Below, in pieces: positions 7,178 through 16,577 of a stretch of DNA of 64,000 bases. The stretch spans positions 102,138-166,137 of the forward strand of contig NZ_WUUT01000004.1 in the NCBI RefSeq assembly GCF_009831575.1, written 5' to 3'. Each line of letters opens with the position of its first letter. Positions within the stretch are counted from its first letter, which is position 1. This DNA is from Halovenus carboxidivorans. GTDB lineage: Archaea > Halobacteriota > Halobacteria > Halobacteriales > Haloarculaceae. The notes beneath the pieces are model-generated. The model made no database searches. It saw nothing but the letters and a program-made list of their open reading frames with translations, and was not told where the DNA came from. The translations under genes and the position numbers were made by a program.

Positions 7178-9409
7178 TCAGGCGACGACCCGCCGACAGC
7201 CCACTTCCCCCTCGACGGAACCGGTCTGCCACGTCGCTTCGAGTCGGGTCCTGTTCTGGTGGTAGCTTCCGAACGACTGCTCGGCCATCCAGCGGTAATC
7301 GTCGAACGGTGCTCTCCGGGAGAAGGTGACCGGCGTCCAGTGGTTGTAGTTCATGACGCTTTCGTAATCGCCGTCGCTGTACGCTCTGGAGTCGATTCCC
7401 TCGAACGCGGACCGACTCAGGCCGAGAGAGTGGCCGAGTTCGTGCGCGAGTGCGCTCGCCTCGTGAGTCGGCGTTACGCGCTGGCTGAGCGTGCCGTCGA
7501 TGACCATCCAGCTCTGGTCGCCCGTCGACGTGTACGTGAGTCCCGACACCTCGGTCCCCCGGAAGGTGAGCGAGCCGTCGGTCACGAGCAGGTAGTGAAA
7601 GCCAAGCCCCCTGAGAGTCCGATCCTCCGCGATCCGGTCGCCCATCTGGCTCGCCCGGCTGACATCTGGCCGATCCGAATCGCATCGGAAGAAGTGGACG
7701 TTGATCGGACCGACATCGTCCGGCTCCGAGCGGAACGTTTCGGCGACATCGCGGAGTTGGGCCTCGCTCGCCGGCTCCTGACCGCTGACGCTGTCGAGTT
7801 CGACGTACACGTCGGGTTCGCCTGGCGTGACCGACAGTCCGAGATCACGCATCGGTCCCCAGACCAGGTGGTCGAGGTAGCCGTCGCCGCTGGTGTCGGC
7901 CCGCTGCGGATCTGTCCCGAACTCGGCTTCGATCCCGTTCAACAGCCGGTCCTCGTCGTCGTTTCCGAGCGCTCCCAGTTGGCCCTCAGTGACGGTCCCG
8001 TTCGCGACCGCGTCGTCGAGCAATCCGAGCTGTCGGGCCTGCGCCCAGCGTTCGTACCCGTTTCCGCGATAGGGCCGCAGTGCTGCGACCCGTTCGAGGT
8101 AGGCCAGTTCGGTGTCGCCGTACCCGCCGACGGCCAGCGGCCCGGCCAACTCACCGAGCCGCGGATTCGCCGTCGCCGGATCGACCCCGATCTGACGTGC
8201 CATCGGGTCGAGCAGACCGTCGCCGGAGCTATCGACCAGCGCGTCGCTGTCCTCGGTCGTCACGGTCCCGTCTGTTGTCGGCTGTTCGAGTAACGAGAGC
8301 GTGCGAGCCTGTGCGTACCGAGGCGGCACCGCGGTGACGGTCGCGGCTCGTCTGAGATACGTCAGCTCGGTCTCGGTGTACCCGGCATCTGCGAGTCGCG
8401 TCGCCAGGCGCCCCACCGTGGCGTTGTCCGTCCGGTTCGTGAGCCCGATTTCGGCCGCGAATCCCGCGAGCAGTCCGGTGCCGGTCACCTCCAGCCCTGC
8501 GACCACCGCCGGATCGACCGATCCGTCGCCAGCGGCCCCGTCGCGCAGCCCCACGGCGGCGGCCTGCGCCCACAAAGACCGGTTTTTCGAGGCGTTGCTG
8601 ATTCGGGAGAGATACGACAGTTCCGTCTCGGAGTAGCCGTTCGTCGCGAGCGATTCCGCGAGCCCTGAGACGACGGGATGCGAGCCGTTGGGAGCGAGTC
8701 CGAGTTCCCTCGCCGTTCCGTCGAGCAGCCCGTCGCCGGAGCGATCAGCCAGCGCCCGCCGGTCACCGGCGGTGACTGAGCCGTTCGCGACGGACCGGCT
8801 CACGAGGCCGAAGCCGCGAATCTGTGCGCGCTGAAACTCCGAATCGATGCGGGCCGAGAGTCGGTCGAGGTAGGCGAGTGACTCGTTCTCGTACCCGCCG
8901 GCGGACAGTTCCCGAGCGGCGGCCGAAACCGTCGGATACCGTTCCGTCCGGTCGAGGCCGAGCAGTCGGGCCTCCCCGTCGAGCAGGCCGTCGCCGGAGG
9001 TGTCTCGCAACCCGTCTCGAAGTATCGTCTGCCGGGCGGCAGGCGGCGCGGCCAGCACCGCATCGAGCCGAGTGAGTCGTCCCTCCCCGAGGCCGCCGGT
9101 CGCGAGAGAGCGCGCGACTGCATCCCGCTGTGTCGTCCCGACGCTCTCGACGGCTTCGAGTCGATCGACCCAGGCGCGGGCTACTGGTGTCAGTTCGCCG
9201 GAGTCGTCGGTCATCGCGGCGAGAAACGCCGATGCGTTCTCCTCGGACAACGAGGCGGTCGTCCGGTCGACGACACCCGGATAGGTCTGGCCCTCGGCCC
9301 CTCCCGAACCGGAGTTAGCGCCGCCGGGGAGGCCACAGCCAGCCAGCGCGACGACCGAGACGGCGAGTACGACCAGCAGAGTTCGCCTACGGGACTCCGA
9401 CCGCTCCAT
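7178..9409 (-). CDS. Large lipoprotein with about 86-residue tandem repeats and a zincin-like C-terminal domain
   Basis: A 743-residue secreted protein. Residues 9-25 are a signal with lipobox LAGC (Cys25). Residues about 100-510 hold roughly five repeats of 85-90 residues. Each carries an aspartate loop (DxSGDGLLD at 136, 222 and 393, DTSGDGYLD at 505, degenerate at 308 and 483) and a GYxxxELxYLxR helix (172, 258, 343, 430); the loops resemble calcium-binding DxDGDG motifs. The C-terminal domain has HELGHSLGLS (656-665) and a Met-turn-like SVMNYNHW (about 685-692), as in metzincin proteases, but the usual third zinc ligand at 666 is Arg; Asp673 is an alternative. Likely a surface-anchored metalloprotease; substrate unknown. 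Confidence 0.75.
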   Translation of the reverse strand: MERSESRRRTLLVVLAVSVVALAGCGLPGGANSGSGGAEGQTYPGVVDRTTASLSEENASAFLAAMTDDSGELTPVARAWVDRLEAVESVGTTQRDAVARSLATGGLGEGRLTRLDAVLAAPPAARQTILRDGLRDTSGDGLLDGEARLLGLDRTERYPTVSAAARELSAGGYENESLAYLDRLSARIDSEFQRAQIRGFGLVSRSVANGSVTAGDRRALADRSGDGLLDGTARELGLAPNGSHPVVSGLAESLATNGYSETELSYLSRISNASKNRSLWAQAAAVGLRDGAAGDGSVDPAVVAGLEVTGTGLLAGFAAEIGLTNRTDNATVGRLATRLADAGYTETELTYLRRAATVTAVPPRYAQARTLSLLEQPTTDGTVTTEDSDALVDSSGDGLLDPMARQIGVDPATANPRLGELAGPLAVGGYGDTELAYLERVAALRPYRGNGYERWAQARQLGLLDDAVANGTVTEGQLGALGNDDEDRLLNGIEAEFGTDPQRADTSGDGYLDHLVWGPMRDLGLSVTPGEPDVYVELDSVSGQEPASEAQLRDVAETFRSEPDDVGPINVHFFRCDSDRPDVSRASQMGDRIAEDRTLRGLGFHYLLVTDGSLTFRGTEVSGLTYTSTGDQSWMVIDGTLSQRVTPTHEASALAHELGHSLGLSRSAFEGIDSRAYSDGDYESVMNYNHWTPVTFSRRAPFDDYRWMAEQSFGSYHQNRTRLEATWQTGSVEGEVGCRRVVA

Positions 9410-9454
9410 TGCCCCGGGGTTCGGTGAGCAGGAAAAAAGAACTGTCGGCCTCGC

Positions 9455-10336
9455 TCAGGCGTGGCTTTCGATGAGCGCCGCCACGTCGTCCCAGAAGCCG
9501 TCTTCGTACTTCGTCGCGGTATCGATTGTCGGTCGTGCGTTCGTCTCGTTGACCACGGCCCTGTCGTCGGTGACGAGCAGATCGACCCCCAGCCACGGGA
9601 TGTCGAGCGCCTCGGCCGCCCGTTCGGCCAGCGCCCGCAGTGCCGGATCGAGGCTCACGCCGGTCGCCTCGGCTCCGCGGTGGACGTTGTGTTTCCACTG
9701 ACCCGATTCGAGGGCCTCTTCCGGGAGTCGGCGCTCGACCGCACCCACCACCTCGCCGTCGATCAGCATGACGCGGTAGTCGCGGGCGCCGGGGAGATAC
9801 TCCTGGACCAGAAAGGACTGATCGCCGGTCGCCCGGTAGTCGTGCACCAGGTCGAGATAGTCACAGATGCCCAGGAAGGAATCGAGGTCGTGGGCTTTCG
9901 CGACGCCGACGCCCCGGGTCGTGGAGTTCGGCTTGATCACGACCGGCGGATCGAACTGCTCGAAGGCATCCCGCAGGGCCGACTCGTCGGTCGGATCCGA
10001 GACGACGACCGACTCGGGGACCGGAACTCCGGCGGTCGAGAGGTGAGCGAGCGTTTCGCCCTTGAACCGCGAGCGGAGAATCTCCTCGCGGCCGTTCACC
10101 CAGGGGATGTCGAGTAGACCGTTCGCGACGCCGCCCTCGGCCAGTCGGGGCGGGAAGACGAACCCGACATCGAAGCTCCCGGTCCGCTCGGCGGGTCGGT
10201 ACGCCCGGTCACCGGCGGCGAGCCGGACGGACCGCTCCGCTGTCTCGACGTGCTGGGGGTCGATACCGCGCTCGCGGAGCGGCGATTGCATCCGCTCGTA
10301 CGTTTCGGCGTTGGTCGCCACGGCGAGCTGGAGCAT
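9455..10336 (-). CDS. RimK-like ATP-grasp family protein
   Basis: A 293-residue ATP-grasp enzyme. Visible are the N-terminal pre-ATP domain, the PPVVIKPNSTTRGVGVAKA phosphate-binding lysine and loop (residues about 130-148), QEYLPGARDYRVMLIDGE and the metal-binding WLGVDLLVTDDRAVVNETN near the C terminus. RimK-type ligases form amide bonds, for example by adding glutamate to proteins or cofactors. The ligands are unknown here. It follows the zincin lipoprotein on the same strand with about 45 bases between, which may reflect cotranscription from 10336 downwards. The family is certain, the substrate is not. Confidence 0.85.
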   Translation of the reverse strand: MLQLAVATNAETYERMQSPLRERGIDPQHVETAERSVRLAAGDRAYRPAERTGSFDVGFVFPPRLAEGGVANGLLDIPWVNGREEILRSRFKGETLAHLSTAGVPVPESVVVSDPTDESALRDAFEQFDPPVVIKPNSTTRGVGVAKAHDLDSFLGICDYLDLVHDYRATGDQSFLVQEYLPGARDYRVMLIDGEVVGAVERRLPEEALESGQWKHNVHRGAEATGVSLDPALRALAERAAEALDIPWLGVDLLVTDDRAVVNETNARPTIDTATKYEDGFWDDVAALIESHA

Positions 10337-10436
10337 ACCTCTTGATTGGACGGAAGTACAATAGGACTGCTGGTCGCTGTCCTCGCGGTTCGTACCGAAA
10401 GCGCACTATTAAAACCGAAGAACCGCTATCACGACC

Positions 10437-11123
10437 GTGCTCGGCGGTACGGACGACGACGCTACGGTCGAGTTTGAGCGGGCGATCAGCGCCGTTCTGG
10501 GCGTGACGCTGATGGTCGCCATCGTGGTCCTTCTCGCCTCCGTCGTCGCCGGGTTCGTCCTCACCTACGACGATCAACTCCGCGAACCGGAGTTCGACAA
10601 CGCGACCGACGGCAGTATCAACCCCTGGTCGAACACCGACGCGTTGCTCGCTCCGAGAGATCCGACCGCCGGCGCCGAGAACGTTCGGTACCGCGTCCGG
10701 ATCGAGATCAAGGACGCGAACATGGAGGGGGACTCGCTCAACGAACTCGACGTGTCGGTGACGACCTCAGACGACATGTTCAGCGGCACGAGCGCGAGTG
10801 ACATCGAGTCCTTCGAGGTCGAGAAGACCGACGGGACGACACTCGACATCGAGAGCGACGTGGACGGCTGGGTCGTCAGCGACGGCGGCAGCAGCCTCCA
10901 GATCCAACTCTCCGGCAGCGAGTACACGAACCCCTCGACGGGAGACGTCATCACGGTCGTCTTCGACGGCGTCGCGAACCCGAACGATCCGGACACCTAC
11001 GACGTCACCGTCGTCCTCAACGAGGGCGAAGACGAACAGAGCGGGGAACTGGAGATTCTCGCCCGGACCGAGTCGATCCGTGCCCGTCCCGCGGAACGCG
11101 CCGGACTGGTCGCGGCTCACTGA
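10437..11123 (+). CDS. Type IV pilin-like protein
   Basis: A 228-residue protein with a class III signal: a short acidic leader, then the hydrophobic stalk RAISAVLGVTLMVAIVV (residues about 19-35), as in archaeal pilins cut by a prepilin peptidase. The remainder is a beta-rich acidic domain with Thr/Ser/Asp runs, probably exposed at the surface. Start is GTG 10437, chosen because a strong TATA-like CTATTAAAAC (10407-10416) lies about 25 bases upstream. The gene ends convergently with the histidine kinase, overlapping by 7 bases. Role: probably adhesion or a minor pilin subunit. Confidence 0.8.
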   Translation: MLGGTDDDATVEFERAISAVLGVTLMVAIVVLLASVVAGFVLTYDDQLREPEFDNATDGSINPWSNTDALLAPRDPTAGAENVRYRVRIEIKDANMEGDSLNELDVSVTTSDDMFSGTSASDIESFEVEKTDGTTLDIESDVDGWVVSDGGSSLQIQLSGSEYTNPSTGDVITVVFDGVANPNDPDTYDVTVVLNEGEDEQSGELEILARTESIRARPAERAGLVAAH

Positions 11124-12808
11124 CTGACATCCGCCGCGACTGTCGCGTTGGGAAAGGAGAGTACGATCTCTCCGTCCTCGAAAGAAATATCACCGCCGAA
11201 GCCGGTCGCCAGCCACCGGGCCGTCCACAGATCGACGCCCGATGTGTGTTCTAACGGTGTCTCCGTCCCGGTCTCGATCACTTCCCGGTCGATCTGTGGC
11301 ACGCCGGGGCCGTTGTCACGGATCGAGATCCGGAGCGGATACGTCCGCTCGGCGTCGTAGTCGGCGCGCAGTTCGACGGCTGGCTGTTCGGAGTCGTTGT
11401 TGTCGAGCGTCCGCTCGATCAGCGACCGAAAGACGAGGTCGAGTTGGTCCGGGGCAACTGGGACGCCGACAGCGACGTCGGCCCTGTACTCGAACTCGGC
11501 GTCGTACTCCGCCCGGAGATCACCGAACAGCCCGGTTATCAGCGGTTCGATCCGCGTCGTCTCGCCCGGGTCGGTGTTCGTTCCGAGCAACTGCGTCGAT
11601 TTGCGCGCTCTGTCGGAGAGTTCTGCCAACTCCTCGGCGGTGTCGGTGATCCGTGCCACTCCATCGAGCGCCGCGGGATCGTCGACACGGTCCTCGATCA
11701 CGTCGGCGTAGCCCATGATGACGGAGAGATCGTTCCGCAGGTTGTGTCGCAGCAGTCTGTCGAGCACGTCCAGCCGCTGTCGTCTCGTCCGGCGGTCGGT
11801 CACGTCCTGGAAGACGGCGGCGTGGCCGAGCGGGTGGCCGTGTCGGTCGCTGAGGTCGGACACCGTCGGCTCGAACAGCACGCGACCGGTCTCCGATTCG
11901 ATCTCGACGATTCGTCTCTCTCGGAGGTCGGCCAGCCCAGCACCGAGCGACCGCTTGAGCGTCTCCCCGACGACGCGGTCCGACCAGTCGAACTCCCGGC
12001 GGGCCGCGGGGTTCAGTTCGACGATCACTCCGTCGGGATCGGTGACGACGACGGGATCGTCGAGTTCCTCCATGATCGTCGCCGGGCCGACGTTTCCGGC
12101 CGCCGGCACCCGACTGAACAGCCCCGGCGGGCCGACCAGTGCGACCGCCGCAACCGTTTTGAACCCGTAGCCGGCGGCGAGGAGGACACCGAACCCGACG
12201 AACGAGGTGGGTTCGAGTTGCAGGGCAAAGAGAATCGCGAGCCACGGGATCGCTCCGAACGCACAGAGAGCGATCCCGGTCGTCGAATCCAGGTGGCCGT
12301 ACCGCTGGAACATCCAGAGGACGAGTCCGGCACCGACGAGGACGAGCCCGCCGGCGTACAGCAGTGCGCCCCACTGGACGAGTTGCAGCACCGTGACGAT
12401 AACCGCAAGCAGGCCGGTCAGTTCCGCCCGGGCTCCGAGACTGAGTTCGGGAATCGCCGCTCCGACGTACAGCGTCAGCGTTGCCGACAGTCCCGCGAGC
12501 ACCGGCACCGACAACAGCCCCGCGATCCACGTCGAAACCAGTGACTCCTGACCGACGTAATCGAGGGCGAACAGCACCCACGGGACCGGAAGGAGCAACG
12601 CGATGCTGATCGTCGTCCCGAGGATCAGAAAAAACCGTTGTGCGGCGAATCCAAACGCGAGATAGATGCCGCCCAGCCCGGCGAGTCCCGCGACGACGGC
12701 GAACAGGTTCGCCGCGGGGGCGTCGACCGACCGCCAGCCGGCGACTGCCGCCGCGAGCAAGAGCACGCCGACACAGAGAAAAATCACTGCGAAGCCGCCG
12801 AAGATCAC
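11117..12808 (-). CDS. Multi-TM histidine kinase with PAS domain
   Basis: Sensor kinase of 563 residues from GTG 12808. Residues 1-225 contain about seven or eight TM helices, 240-340 a PAS-like domain (PVVVTDPDGVIVELNPAAR), 350-400 the dimerisation helix with phospho-acceptor His355 (LLRHNLRND) and 440-556 the ATPase with DNGPGVP (498-504). The N-box is loose (SLIERTLDNND) and the G2 box reads HTSGVDLWTARWL, both commonly variable in haloarchaeal kinases. The longer frame to 12961 is rejected: a TATA-like element (minus strand, 12831-12840) sits about 27 bases before GTG 12808. It diverges from the KaiC-like gene across a region holding a 23-bp direct repeat. Confidence 0.85.
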   Translation of the reverse strand: MIFGGFAVIFLCVGVLLLAAAVAGWRSVDAPAANLFAVVAGLAGLGGIYLAFGFAAQRFFLILGTTISIALLLPVPWVLFALDYVGQESLVSTWIAGLLSVPVLAGLSATLTLYVGAAIPELSLGARAELTGLLAVIVTVLQLVQWGALLYAGGLVLVGAGLVLWMFQRYGHLDSTTGIALCAFGAIPWLAILFALQLEPTSFVGFGVLLAAGYGFKTVAAVALVGPPGLFSRVPAAGNVGPATIMEELDDPVVVTDPDGVIVELNPAARREFDWSDRVVGETLKRSLGAGLADLRERRIVEIESETGRVLFEPTVSDLSDRHGHPLGHAAVFQDVTDRRTRRQRLDVLDRLLRHNLRNDLSVIMGYADVIEDRVDDPAALDGVARITDTAEELAELSDRARKSTQLLGTNTDPGETTRIEPLITGLFGDLRAEYDAEFEYRADVAVGVPVAPDQLDLVFRSLIERTLDNNDSEQPAVELRADYDAERTYPLRISIRDNGPGVPQIDREVIETGTETPLEHTSGVDLWTARWLATGFGGDISFEDGEIVLSFPNATVAADVSQ

Positions 12809-12856
12809 GTTCGAATCTCGGAAGCACCCGTAGTAAATATTGCGTCCGTGACGGTC

Positions 12857-12911
12857 CCCGCGACTCACTCTCGTGACTGCCGGGTACGCCCGCGACTCAC
12901 TCCCGCGACCG
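12857..12911. promoter_or_regulatory. 23-bp imperfect direct repeat between divergent kinase and KaiC-like genes
   Basis: Two copies of a 23-bp element at 12857-12879 and 12889-12911 share CCCGCGACTCACTC exactly and differ at only three later positions, all T/C transitions. The copies start 32 bases apart, about three helical turns, so both face the same side of DNA. They lie upstream of the minus-strand kinase promoter (TATA near 12835) and within 100 bases of the KaiC-like start. I infer an operator or activator site for one or both genes; the binding protein is unknown. Confidence 0.45.
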
Positions 12912-12954
12912 CTCGGGAAGATACACAACGCATTTGCCTTTTCCTCACCCGTAT

Positions 12955-14406
12955 ATGACAATGACAGCGCAGGCGCTCCCCCGGATCTCGAGCGGTATCC
13001 CGGGCCTCGATACGATCCTTCGCGGCGGGATCGTCGAGGGGCGGATGTACCTCATCTCGGGAGAACCGGGGACGGGAAAGACACTGCTTGGGATGTCGTT
13101 TCTCGAAGCGGGGCTGGAGGAGGGCGAGACCGCCCTGTTCATCCACGGCGAGGAGTCCCGCCAGGACATCCTGGACAACGGCCGACAGGTCGGAATCGAT
13201 CTGTCGGACGCGGCCTATCTCGATCTCGGTCCGGATTCGGAGTTCTTTCGCGGCGAGCAGTCCTACGAACTGGTCGACCCCCGCGACATCGAGAGTGAGC
13301 GTACGATCGAGCGGATCAGAACCGCCATCGAGGAACGTGATCCGGACCGAATCCTGTTCGATCCGATCACGCAGTTACAGGCCATCGAACCCGACGAGTA
13401 CCAGTACCGCAAGCGACTCGTCTCGTTCATGCGGTTTCTCCAGGGTCAGGGCGTGACCGTCCTCTCGACACAGACGCCGGGGACGAGCACGGACGCGACA
13501 GTTCGCTCGCTCAGCGACGGTGTCATCCGGTTGGAACGGGAGGCGACCGGTCGACGGATCGCCGTCGAGAAACACCGCGGTGTCGGCCAGCGAGACGGTA
13601 CACACGGCCTCGAAATCCGCGAGGCGGGGCTGGAGGTCTATCCGGCGCTGGACCCTGCCGGCACGCAGTCGGTCGATCCAGAACAGCTCTCGACCGGTCT
13701 CGAGGAGTTCGACGCGCTGCTCGGCGGCGGTATCGAGCGCGGCACCGTCACCGTCCTCGCCGGGCCGACCGGCGTCGGCAAGACGACGCTGGCGACGAAA
13801 CTCCTCGAAGCGGCCGCGGCCGACGGCCGGCCGGCCAGCATGTACCAGTTCGAGGAGGCGGTCGAAACCCTCCGGCACCGCTCGGCCGCGCTTGGAATCG
13901 ATCTCCCGACCGACGACGAGCTACGACTCGCCGAAATCGAACCGCTCGCCCTCTCGCCCGAGGAGTTCGCACGTCGGGTCAAGCAGGACGTCGACGACCG
14001 CGGGACGGAGTTGATCGTCATCGACGGCACCGAGGGGTATCAGCTCTCCCTGCACGGCGAGGGGAGAGATGTCGTCCGCTCGCTGCACTCGCTGTGCCGG
14101 TATCTCACCGGGCGAACCGTCTCGGTCGTCCTGATCGATCAGAGCGCACACTCGAGCGCCGCAACCGGACCGACGAGCGAGAACTTCAGCTATCTCGCGG
14201 ACAACCTGGTCGTTCTGAACTACATCGAACGGGAGGGGCGAAAGGAGCGGGTCGCGGGCGTCATGAAGAAGCGACTTGGCGACCACGAGGAGACCGTTCG
14301 ACCGTACACGCTCGACTCCGACGGCATCGTCATGCGGGGACCGGAGACCGACGTCGAGGGGTTCCTGACCGGGACGCCGACCTACAGGCGGAGCGGCGAG
14401 GAATGA
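12955..14406 (+). CDS. KaiC-like double-domain RecA-type ATPase
   Basis: About 483 residues with two KaiC domains. The first has Walker A GEPGTGKT (36-43) and catalytic Glu66-Glu67 (HGEES); the second has GPTGVGKT (270-277) and Glu300-Glu301 (QFEEA). The intact Walker and Glu pairs suggest hydrolysis in both domains. Archaeal KaiC homologues are not proven clocks; several act as signal-transduction ATPases. The start is ATG 12955 or 12961; upstream codons lack family sequence. The stop overlaps the start of the next kinase gene (ATGA at 14403-14406), so the two products are almost certainly made together and may form a complex. Confidence 0.88.
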   Translation: MTMTAQALPRISSGIPGLDTILRGGIVEGRMYLISGEPGTGKTLLGMSFLEAGLEEGETALFIHGEESRQDILDNGRQVGIDLSDAAYLDLGPDSEFFRGEQSYELVDPRDIESERTIERIRTAIEERDPDRILFDPITQLQAIEPDEYQYRKRLVSFMRFLQGQGVTVLSTQTPGTSTDATVRSLSDGVIRLEREATGRRIAVEKHRGVGQRDGTHGLEIREAGLEVYPALDPAGTQSVDPEQLSTGLEEFDALLGGGIERGTVTVLAGPTGVGKTTLATKLLEAAAADGRPASMYQFEEAVETLRHRSAALGIDLPTDDELRLAEIEPLALSPEEFARRVKQDVDDRGTELIVIDGTEGYQLSLHGEGRDVVRSLHSLCRYLTGRTVSVVLIDQSAHSSAATGPTSENFSYLADNLVVLNYIEREGRKERVAGVMKKRLGDHEETVRPYTLDSDGIVMRGPETDVEGFLTGTPTYRRSGEE

Positions 14407-16559
14407 GTCGGACACAGGTACTGATCGACAGCGAGGGTGAGCGGGCGGCTGTCGTGTCCCTTCTCGAAGACCGCTACGAGGTCGTCACCGGCGACGGGGT
14501 CCGACAGGCCGACCTGTACCTGGTCGACGATCACTCCCTCCCCACCTACCGGGAGCAACTCCGCGAACGCAAACGTGCGGACGGGCAGGTCTTCTGTCCG
14601 GTCGTGCTCGTTCGCCGCCGGCGCACGCAGATCGACAGGCAAGCCTTCCACGATCCGACTGCCGGAACGGGCGTGATCGACGAGGTGTTGACCGCCCCGC
14701 TGGACCGGGAGACGGTGATCTGGCGGCTGGACAATCTCCTCACGCGGCGGGATACGACCCGAAACCTCGTGGACAGAAACGCCCAACTCGAACGCCGAGA
14801 ACAGGAACTCGAACGGTACAAGACCTTCGTCGAACAGTCGAGCGACGTGGTCTCGGTGCTGGACGAGGCGGGACACATCGAGTATCAGAGCCCCGCTGTC
14901 GGGCGGGCGCTCGGATACGAGCAGTCGGAACTGATCGGCCAGAACGCCTTCGATTTCGTCCACCCCGACGACCGCGAAGCCCTCTGGGAGACGTACGAAC
15001 AACTGCTCGAGGATCCGGATCGGACGGTGGCGGACGAGGCGCGGTTCCGGACCGCCGACGGCGACTGGCGATGGCTCTCGATCAGGGCCACGAACCAGCT
15101 CGACGGCGAGGTCATCGACGGCATCATCGTCAACAGCCGCGACGTGACCGAGCGCAAGCGCGAGGAGCAGAAACGCCAGCGGACCGTCCGACGGATGACC
15201 GACGCCATCTTGGGGCTCGATTCGGACTGGCAGTTCATCGAGATCAACGAACAGGCGGAGTCGATCCTGGACATCGACGCCGAGACGGTCCTCGGGGAGA
15301 GGATCTGGGACGTTTTCCCCGAGGCGACCGGGACGACATTCTACGACGTGTATCACACCGTCATGGACGAGCGAGAGCCGCGTTCGTTCGAGGAACGGCT
15401 TCGGGAGATGGACATGTGGTTCGAGGTGAACGTCTACCCCGAGCCACACGGCGGCATCTCGATCTACTTCCGGGATATCACCGACCGCAAGGCCCGCGAA
15501 AACCGGATCGAACGGCTGAACCGCGAGTTCGAGACCGTCTTCGAGAACGTTCGTGACGGCCTGTTCCTGCTGGCTGTCGAACCGGACGGTGCGATCATGC
15601 TCCGGCGCTCGAACGACGCCGCCGGTCCCGTACTAGCGGGCGAGCGGCCGGTCGCTCCCGGTGAACCGCTCGACGGCCGCGCCGACCCGGAGCTACTGGA
15701 TAGCTGTCGCACCTGTTTACAGCGCAGAGGGAGCGGCGTGCTCGAACTGGAGACGACGGTCGAGGGGGAGGACTCGACGTTCGACGTGCGACTCTCGCCG
15801 GTCGTCGTCGACGGGACCGTCGAGATGATCGTCGGCTCCGCCCGGGACATCACGGAGCGAAAACGCTACGAGCGGCGGATCGAAGCCCAGCGCGACGATC
15901 TGAAACTGCTCAACCAGATGGTCCGCCACGACATCCGCAACGATCTGCAGGTGATCAAGACCCACGGTGAGCTACTCGCCCAGGAGATCGACCCCGAACT
16001 CGGCTCCTCGGCGGACAGTATCGTCTCGGCGGCGGAGAACGCGATCGTGCTCACCGAGGAGGCTCGGAACCTCTCGGAGGTGATGCTCCGCTCGGGTGAG
16101 ACCCAGCAGCCGACGCCGCTGGCGACGACGCTCAGGACCCAGATCGAACAGGTCCGCTCCGCACACGAGGCTGCGACAATCGAAATCGACGGGACGCTCC
16201 CGGAGGTGGACGTACAGGCCGACGAGATGCTCGACTCTGTCTTCGACAACCTCCTGAAAAACAGCGTCGTCCACAACGACAGCCCCGACCCCCGAACGGT
16301 CGTCTCGGCGGGTGTCGACGGCGAGTACGCGACGGTGCGGATCGCGGACAACGGCCCGGGTATCCCCGACGAACGGAAGGCACGGATCTTCGAGAAGGGG
16401 AGCAAAGGCGGCCACAGCGACGGATCGGGAATCGGGCTCTATCTCGTCGACACGCTCGTCGACCAGTACGGCGGCACCGTCGACATCGAGGACCGGGGCC
16501 CGTCGGCGGAGTCGGACGGCGGTGCGGTCTTCGTCGTTCGGTTGCCGCTGGCCTCGTGA
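14403..16559 (+). CDS. Cytoplasmic histidine kinase with degenerate receiver and three PAS domains
   Basis: A 718-residue soluble kinase. Residues 1-115 look like a receiver: LYLVDDHSLP places an Asp (42) at the phosphorylation position, but the conserved Lys-Pro near the end is Ala98-Pro99 (VLTAPLDRE), so it may be a pseudo-receiver. A charged helix (115-142) leads to PAS1 (about 142-250, VNSRDVTERK), PAS2 (262-362, YFRDITDRK) and a third PAS-like domain (378-486, SARDITERK). The H-box is MVRHDIRNDLQVI (His509), followed by an ATPase domain with DNGPGIP and GSGIGLYLV. It overlaps the KaiC-like gene by four bases. Its output partner is not in the window. Confidence 0.9.
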   Translation: MSRTQVLIDSEGERAAVVSLLEDRYEVVTGDGVRQADLYLVDDHSLPTYREQLRERKRADGQVFCPVVLVRRRRTQIDRQAFHDPTAGTGVIDEVLTAPLDRETVIWRLDNLLTRRDTTRNLVDRNAQLERREQELERYKTFVEQSSDVVSVLDEAGHIEYQSPAVGRALGYEQSELIGQNAFDFVHPDDREALWETYEQLLEDPDRTVADEARFRTADGDWRWLSIRATNQLDGEVIDGIIVNSRDVTERKREEQKRQRTVRRMTDAILGLDSDWQFIEINEQAESILDIDAETVLGERIWDVFPEATGTTFYDVYHTVMDEREPRSFEERLREMDMWFEVNVYPEPHGGISIYFRDITDRKARENRIERLNREFETVFENVRDGLFLLAVEPDGAIMLRRSNDAAGPVLAGERPVAPGEPLDGRADPELLDSCRTCLQRRGSGVLELETTVEGEDSTFDVRLSPVVVDGTVEMIVGSARDITERKRYERRIEAQRDDLKLLNQMVRHDIRNDLQVIKTHGELLAQEIDPELGSSADSIVSAAENAIVLTEEARNLSEVMLRSGETQQPTPLATTLRTQIEQVRSAHEAATIEIDGTLPEVDVQADEMLDSVFDNLLKNSVVHNDSPDPRTVVSAGVDGEYATVRIADNGPGIPDERKARIFEKGSKGGHSDGSGIGLYLVDTLVDQYGGTVDIEDRGPSAESDGGAVFVVRLPLAS

Positions 16560-16577
16560 GTACAGGCCGTCCCGTGC

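Noticed and set aside
14094-14402. 5' extension of the second kinase frame
   Set aside because: Those 103 residues lie inside the KaiC-like gene and read as Arg-rich shadow; the ATG at 14403 with ATGA overlap is the clear start.
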